Position numbers and translations under genes: made by a program
Shown: one piece after another, positions 61,345 to 64,000 of the stretch
How positions within the stretch are numbered: the stretch's first letter is position 1
Layout: each line of letters opens with the position of its first letter
The notes under the pieces: generated by a model
The model's input: the letters and a program-made list of their open reading frames with translations, nothing else
The model's database searches: none
Told to the model about the DNA's origin: nothing
Source of the DNA: Gammaproteobacteria bacterium
GTDB lineage: Bacteria; Pseudomonadota; Gammaproteobacteria; Pseudomonadales; Balneatricaceae
Direction: 5' to 3'
Assembly (NCBI GenBank): GCA_030748435.1
Contig: JASMLZ010000058.1
Coordinates: 1-64,000, forward strand
DNA: 64,000 bases

Positions 61345-61356
61345 ATGCACTAGGGT

Positions 61357-61388
61357 AAAAAAAACGCCACAATATGTCATTGCGGCGC
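61357..61388 (-). terminator. Terminator after the ABC permease gene
   Basis: On the minus strand stem CGCCGCAAT / ATTGTGGCG (one G-U) with a five-base loop is followed by eight T residues. It ends the importer operon. Confidence 0.85.
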
Positions 61389-61420
61389 TTTCTAATGCGG
61401 GTTTCAGCTTACATAGATTA

Positions 61421-62764
61421 TTAGCCCTTGCCTTTCCAAGGTACCAGATATTTTTCCAGTAATCGAATGCCAACGTCGATGGCAAAGCCAATCACACCTA
61501 TTAATACGATACCCATTATAACCACATCTGTGTTCTGGAATTTAGAGGCAGCTACAATCATCTTACCCAGGCCTTTTTCAGCTGCTACCAACTCGGCAGC
61601 CACCACAGTCCCCCAACAAACACCCATAGCAACTCTTGCTCCGGTAAATATTTCCGGCAACGAATTAGGAATAATAACCCTTAACAAAATCTGAAACTTA
61701 CTCGCGCCAAGACTGTAGGCTGCATGAATTTTAGTAATTCTTACCCCAGAAACACCAGAACGCGCAGCTATTGCCATAATCCACAAGGCGGCCAGAAACA
61801 GCAGCACGACCTTACCTTCTTCACCAATACCGGCCCAAATAATAACCAACGGAATCAAAGCCAATGGGGGTACTGGGCGCATAAATTCAACAATTGGATC
61901 AAACCAACCACGGAACCAATTGGATAACCCCATGGCATAGCCCAGTGGAATACCTACCAGGGCACCAATCAAGAAACCAATAATCACACGCCACAGGCTA
62001 AAACCAAGATGCTGCCCCAAGGTGACGTTCTGATATCCTTGATTGGCAATATTTACCAAACGGGTCCATACCTGTTCTGGCGCTGGTAGATAAATATGTT
62101 CCATCTGAATGCCTTTGTGAGGCACTACATTAAGGGTTCCTTTATCAGTCAAGGAAACCCTGGCAAAACCAACATCAACAGGATTGTTCTTGCTAATAGG
62201 CTGATCGTTAACCTTAACGATTTTGCCGCCCCACTTACGTTTAACCTGATCATTCAAGTCCCAAGCCAAGAGTTTAGAACGATAGGCCTGAATAACCATG
62301 ACATCATTTACAGCTATGCCATCACCAGCTTTGATAGTTGGTTTGCTGGCTTTTTCGCCAGCCACATGCACAACTAAACTTACTGTAGCACTATCTTCTT
62401 CTCCAACATCATTTTGCGCTGTGTAGGTAAACTCATTGCTACCAACATAAGGCCCGGGCATATGTAAAAAACCGGGTAATAACTTAGAGCCGGTGAAGGA
62501 TCCCCACAACAAAAAAATCAATAATACAGAGACTATGGAAGCGGACTTATTGGAAACAACAGTACTCTCATCTCCAAAGGTAACAGTTTTTAAAGAATTA
62601 TAATTTTTGCCCAAGCTTACTCCACGACGCACAGTGCGCCAAATAAATAAGCTGGCCAAAATAATGACGATATAACCAAATAAATAAGGCAATATCGAAC
62701 TAATTGAAATAATGATATTTAAGGTTTCATTAGCCAAGTCAGAAAATACGCTGGATTCGTGCAT
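61421..62764 (-). CDS. ABC importer permease, TauC/SsuC family, with large periplasmic insertion
   Basis: Inner-membrane channel of a sulfonate/taurine/nitrate-type importer. The C-terminal 225 residues are a normal TauC/SsuC permease: LPAPEQVWTRL, GFSLWRVIIGFLIGALVGIPLGYAMG and the EAA loop AAYSLGASKFQILLRVIIPNSLPEI. At 447 residues it is about 180 longer than usual. The extra parts are an N-terminal helix (about 17-43) and a domain of about 125 residues (100-226) between the first core helix (76-90) and LPAPEQVW. Within it NEFTYTAQNDVGEEDSATVS resembles an Ig/cadherin-like strand pair. The start overlaps the ATPase stop. Confidence 0.88.
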   Translation of the reverse strand: MHESSVFSDLANETLNIIISISSILPYLFGYIVIILASLFIWRTVRRGVSLGKNYNSLKTVTFGDESTVVSNKSASIVSVLLIFLLWGSFTGSKLLPGFLHMPGPYVGSNEFTYTAQNDVGEEDSATVSLVVHVAGEKASKPTIKAGDGIAVNDVMVIQAYRSKLLAWDLNDQVKRKWGGKIVKVNDQPISKNNPVDVGFARVSLTDKGTLNVVPHKGIQMEHIYLPAPEQVWTRLVNIANQGYQNVTLGQHLGFSLWRVIIGFLIGALVGIPLGYAMGLSNWFRGWFDPIVEFMRPVPPLALIPLVIIWAGIGEEGKVVLLFLAALWIMAIAARSGVSGVRITKIHAAYSLGASKFQILLRVIIPNSLPEIFTGARVAMGVCWGTVVAAELVAAEKGLGKMIVAASKFQNTDVVIMGIVLIGVIGFAIDVGIRLLEKYLVPWKGKG

Positions 62765-63570
62765 TAGTTGGCCCCCTCTGTTCTACCCATAATTTCTTCT
62801 TCCATTTCCCAGATCATAGCTAATATCTCTTCGCGCTTGGCTGTGTAATCCGGGTGTTTTTTTACTTCCCGCAAATCAGCACCAACACCAAGGTCTGCAA
62901 ACGGCAGATAATATTCCTTGTGCACCCTACCAGGACGTGGTGCCATAACCAATAAACGCTCTCCAAGCAGCAATGCTTCTTCCACAGAGTGGGTAATCAA
63001 GATGATGGTTTTGCCCGTTTCTTTCCATAGATCCAACACCAAAGACTGCATTTTTTCTCGCGTCAAGGCATCCAGAGCACCCAGAGGTTCATCCATCAAA
63101 ATGACGTCAGGATCATTGGCCAAACAACGCGCCAAAGCAACCCTTTGTTGCATGCCGCCAGAAAGCTCATATACGGCCTTATCCTTAAAATCCTGCAGAC
63201 CAACTAACTCCAACAAGCGATCAACTTCCGGGGCACTCTTTGCCTTGGCCACACCTTTCATATCAGGCCCAAAGGATACATTCTTACGGACACTCATCCA
63301 CTCGAACAAGGCGCCTTGCTGAAAGACCATACCGCGTTCCGGGCCTGGGCCATTAATCAACTCGCCCTCAAGATGGATATCTCCGTCTGTAGGTGCCAGA
63401 AAACCAGCGATAATATTCAACAAAGTGGTTTTACCACAGCCAGATGGACCTAATACACTCAGCAATTGACCGGATTTGATGTCCAGGTTTATGTTTTTTA
63501 AGGCTTGGACAGACCCGCCGCCTGGCAAATCAAAACGCATAGATACATTTTCTATATGCAAATCAGACAC
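62764..63570 (-). CDS. ABC importer ATP-binding protein, TauB/SsuB family
   Basis: ATPase energising the adjacent permease. The 268-residue protein has Walker A GPSGCGKTTLLN, signature LSGGMQQRVALARCL and Walker B VILMDEPLGALDALTR, with the NitT/TauT-type D-loop and switch HSVEEALLLGERLLVM. It overlaps the permease by one base. The gene before it encodes the binding protein. The substrate (taurine, other sulfonate, or nitrate) cannot be decided from the ATPase. Confidence 0.92.
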   Translation of the reverse strand: MSDLHIENVSMRFDLPGGGSVQALKNINLDIKSGQLLSVLGPSGCGKTTLLNIIAGFLAPTDGDIHLEGELINGPGPERGMVFQQGALFEWMSVRKNVSFGPDMKGVAKAKSAPEVDRLLELVGLQDFKDKAVYELSGGMQQRVALARCLANDPDVILMDEPLGALDALTREKMQSLVLDLWKETGKTIILITHSVEEALLLGERLLVMAPRPGRVHKEYYLPFADLGVGADLREVKKHPDYTAKREEILAMIWEMEEEIMGRTEGAN

Positions 63571-63736
63571 ACTTATTCCTTCTAACTTTATTATTGATTA
63601 TAAAAGATATCGTAACTTGGTTATGAACCCAGCGGTTAAAACATGGAAACAGAAAGGGGGGCTCATTTATACTATGAGAAAACAGGAGTTTGGCAGCTAG
63701 CAGCCACCAAACTCTGTTTTAAACTGGTCACTCAGC

Positions 63737-64000
63737 TTACATGCCACCAACTGCGGCTAAAGGTCCAGTTTCTACGTTGCCATCATAGCTGGCATTGGCT
63801 GATGGAATAGAGCCAGCATCTACAAACACTTGTGCCACTCCTTTCATAAAGCTTTGAGCACCACCGTCCAACCATTTGGCGGACAACTGTTCGTCAACAC
63901 TTGGGAAAACAAAAGTTGACAAAGAGCTGGCTGCATCTGCATTGCTCATACCGGCATCTTTAGCGATCATAGATAGCATAAAGTCAGGCTGGCTAGCATT
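63737..64000 (-). CDS. ABC importer substrate-binding protein, TauA-like (partial, cut by window end)
   Basis: Only the last 87 residues are in the window; the gene continues past 64000. The visible part resembles the C-terminal lobe of TauA/SsuA-type periplasmic proteins: QPDFMLSMIAKDAGMSNADA, TFVFPSVDEQLSAKWLDGG and FVDAGSIPSANASYDGNVETG. Its position before the ATPase and permease completes a binding protein-ATPase-permease importer. Confidence 0.75.
   Translation of the reverse strand, partial: NASQPDFMLSMIAKDAGMSNADAASSLSTFVFPSVDEQLSAKWLDGGAQSFMKGVAQVFVDAGSIPSANASYDGNVETGPLAAVGGM

Overview
The window reads as a stretch of chromosome from a free-living or marine-type gammaproteobacterium of moderate GC content, close to Pseudomonas and Cellvibrio relatives. 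The main reason is gene order. On the minus strand ppiD-hupB-lon-clpX-clpP-tig is followed by tRNAs and then cysS-glnS, with ppiB and lpxH alongside, as in pseudomonads. Other conserved groups are mnmA-hflD-purB, clpS-clpA-infA-bpt-aat, ftsK-lolA-rarA-crcB-serS, tusDCBE with yccA and hspQ, and uvrC-pgsA-gacA. There are no rRNA genes, CRISPR arrays, prophages or intact insertion sequences. Coding density is high and nearly all genes are housekeeping.

Layout. 70-5011: methylcitrate-cycle genes prpC, acnD and prpF. 5058-6666: an RluA-type pseudouridine synthase and rraA. 6756-11198 (minus): mnmA, hflD, purB and the ribosomal oxygenase roxA. 11340-12499: moaE and rluE. 12759-17242: the N-degron genes clpS, clpA, bpt and aat around infA. 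17506-24168: ftsK, lolA, rarA, crcB, serS. 24186-24390: two repeat elements. 24714-27727: a surface subtilisin-like autotransporter lipoprotein and a small coupled lipoprotein. 27761-30444: tusDCBE, a Bax-inhibitor-type membrane protein and hspQ. 30524-33770: ahcY, a 49-residue membrane protein, an XRE regulator and an EamA transporter. 33757-37123 (minus): an unknown small gene, uvrC, pgsA, gacA. 37343-39223 (minus): prpE-like propionyl-CoA synthetase. 39573-46118: a seven-gene envelope operon. 46274-55527: hpt, then ppiD, hupB, lon, clpX, clpP, tig. 56017-56432: four tRNAs (minus). 56633-61190: cysS, glnS, ppiB, lpxH. 61421-64000 (minus): a taurine/sulfonate-type ABC importer cut by the window end.

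How the genes fit together. PrpE-like, PrpC, AcnD and PrpF form most of a propionate-to-pyruvate route; prpB is not in the window. Aat and Bpt attach leucine or phenylalanine to N-termini, and ClpS delivers such substrates to ClpA and ClpP. Tig, ClpP, ClpX, Lon, HU and PpiD form a protein quality-control block. TusBCDE and MnmA supply consecutive steps of tRNA wobble-uridine thiolation.

The least explained part is the operon at 39573-46118. It encodes a secreted protein of unknown family, a LolD/MacB-type ATPase, an FtsX-fold permease, a LolA-like periplasmic protein and an outer-membrane beta-barrel. A LytS-type sensor kinase and a LytTR response regulator follow directly. It looks like a self-regulated inner-to-outer-membrane transport or stress-response system. 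Two families of palindromic intergenic repeats are also present: one of about 75-108 bp with 12-13 bp terminal inverted repeats (three copies), and one REP-like built on GCAATCTCTA (two clear copies and one weak).
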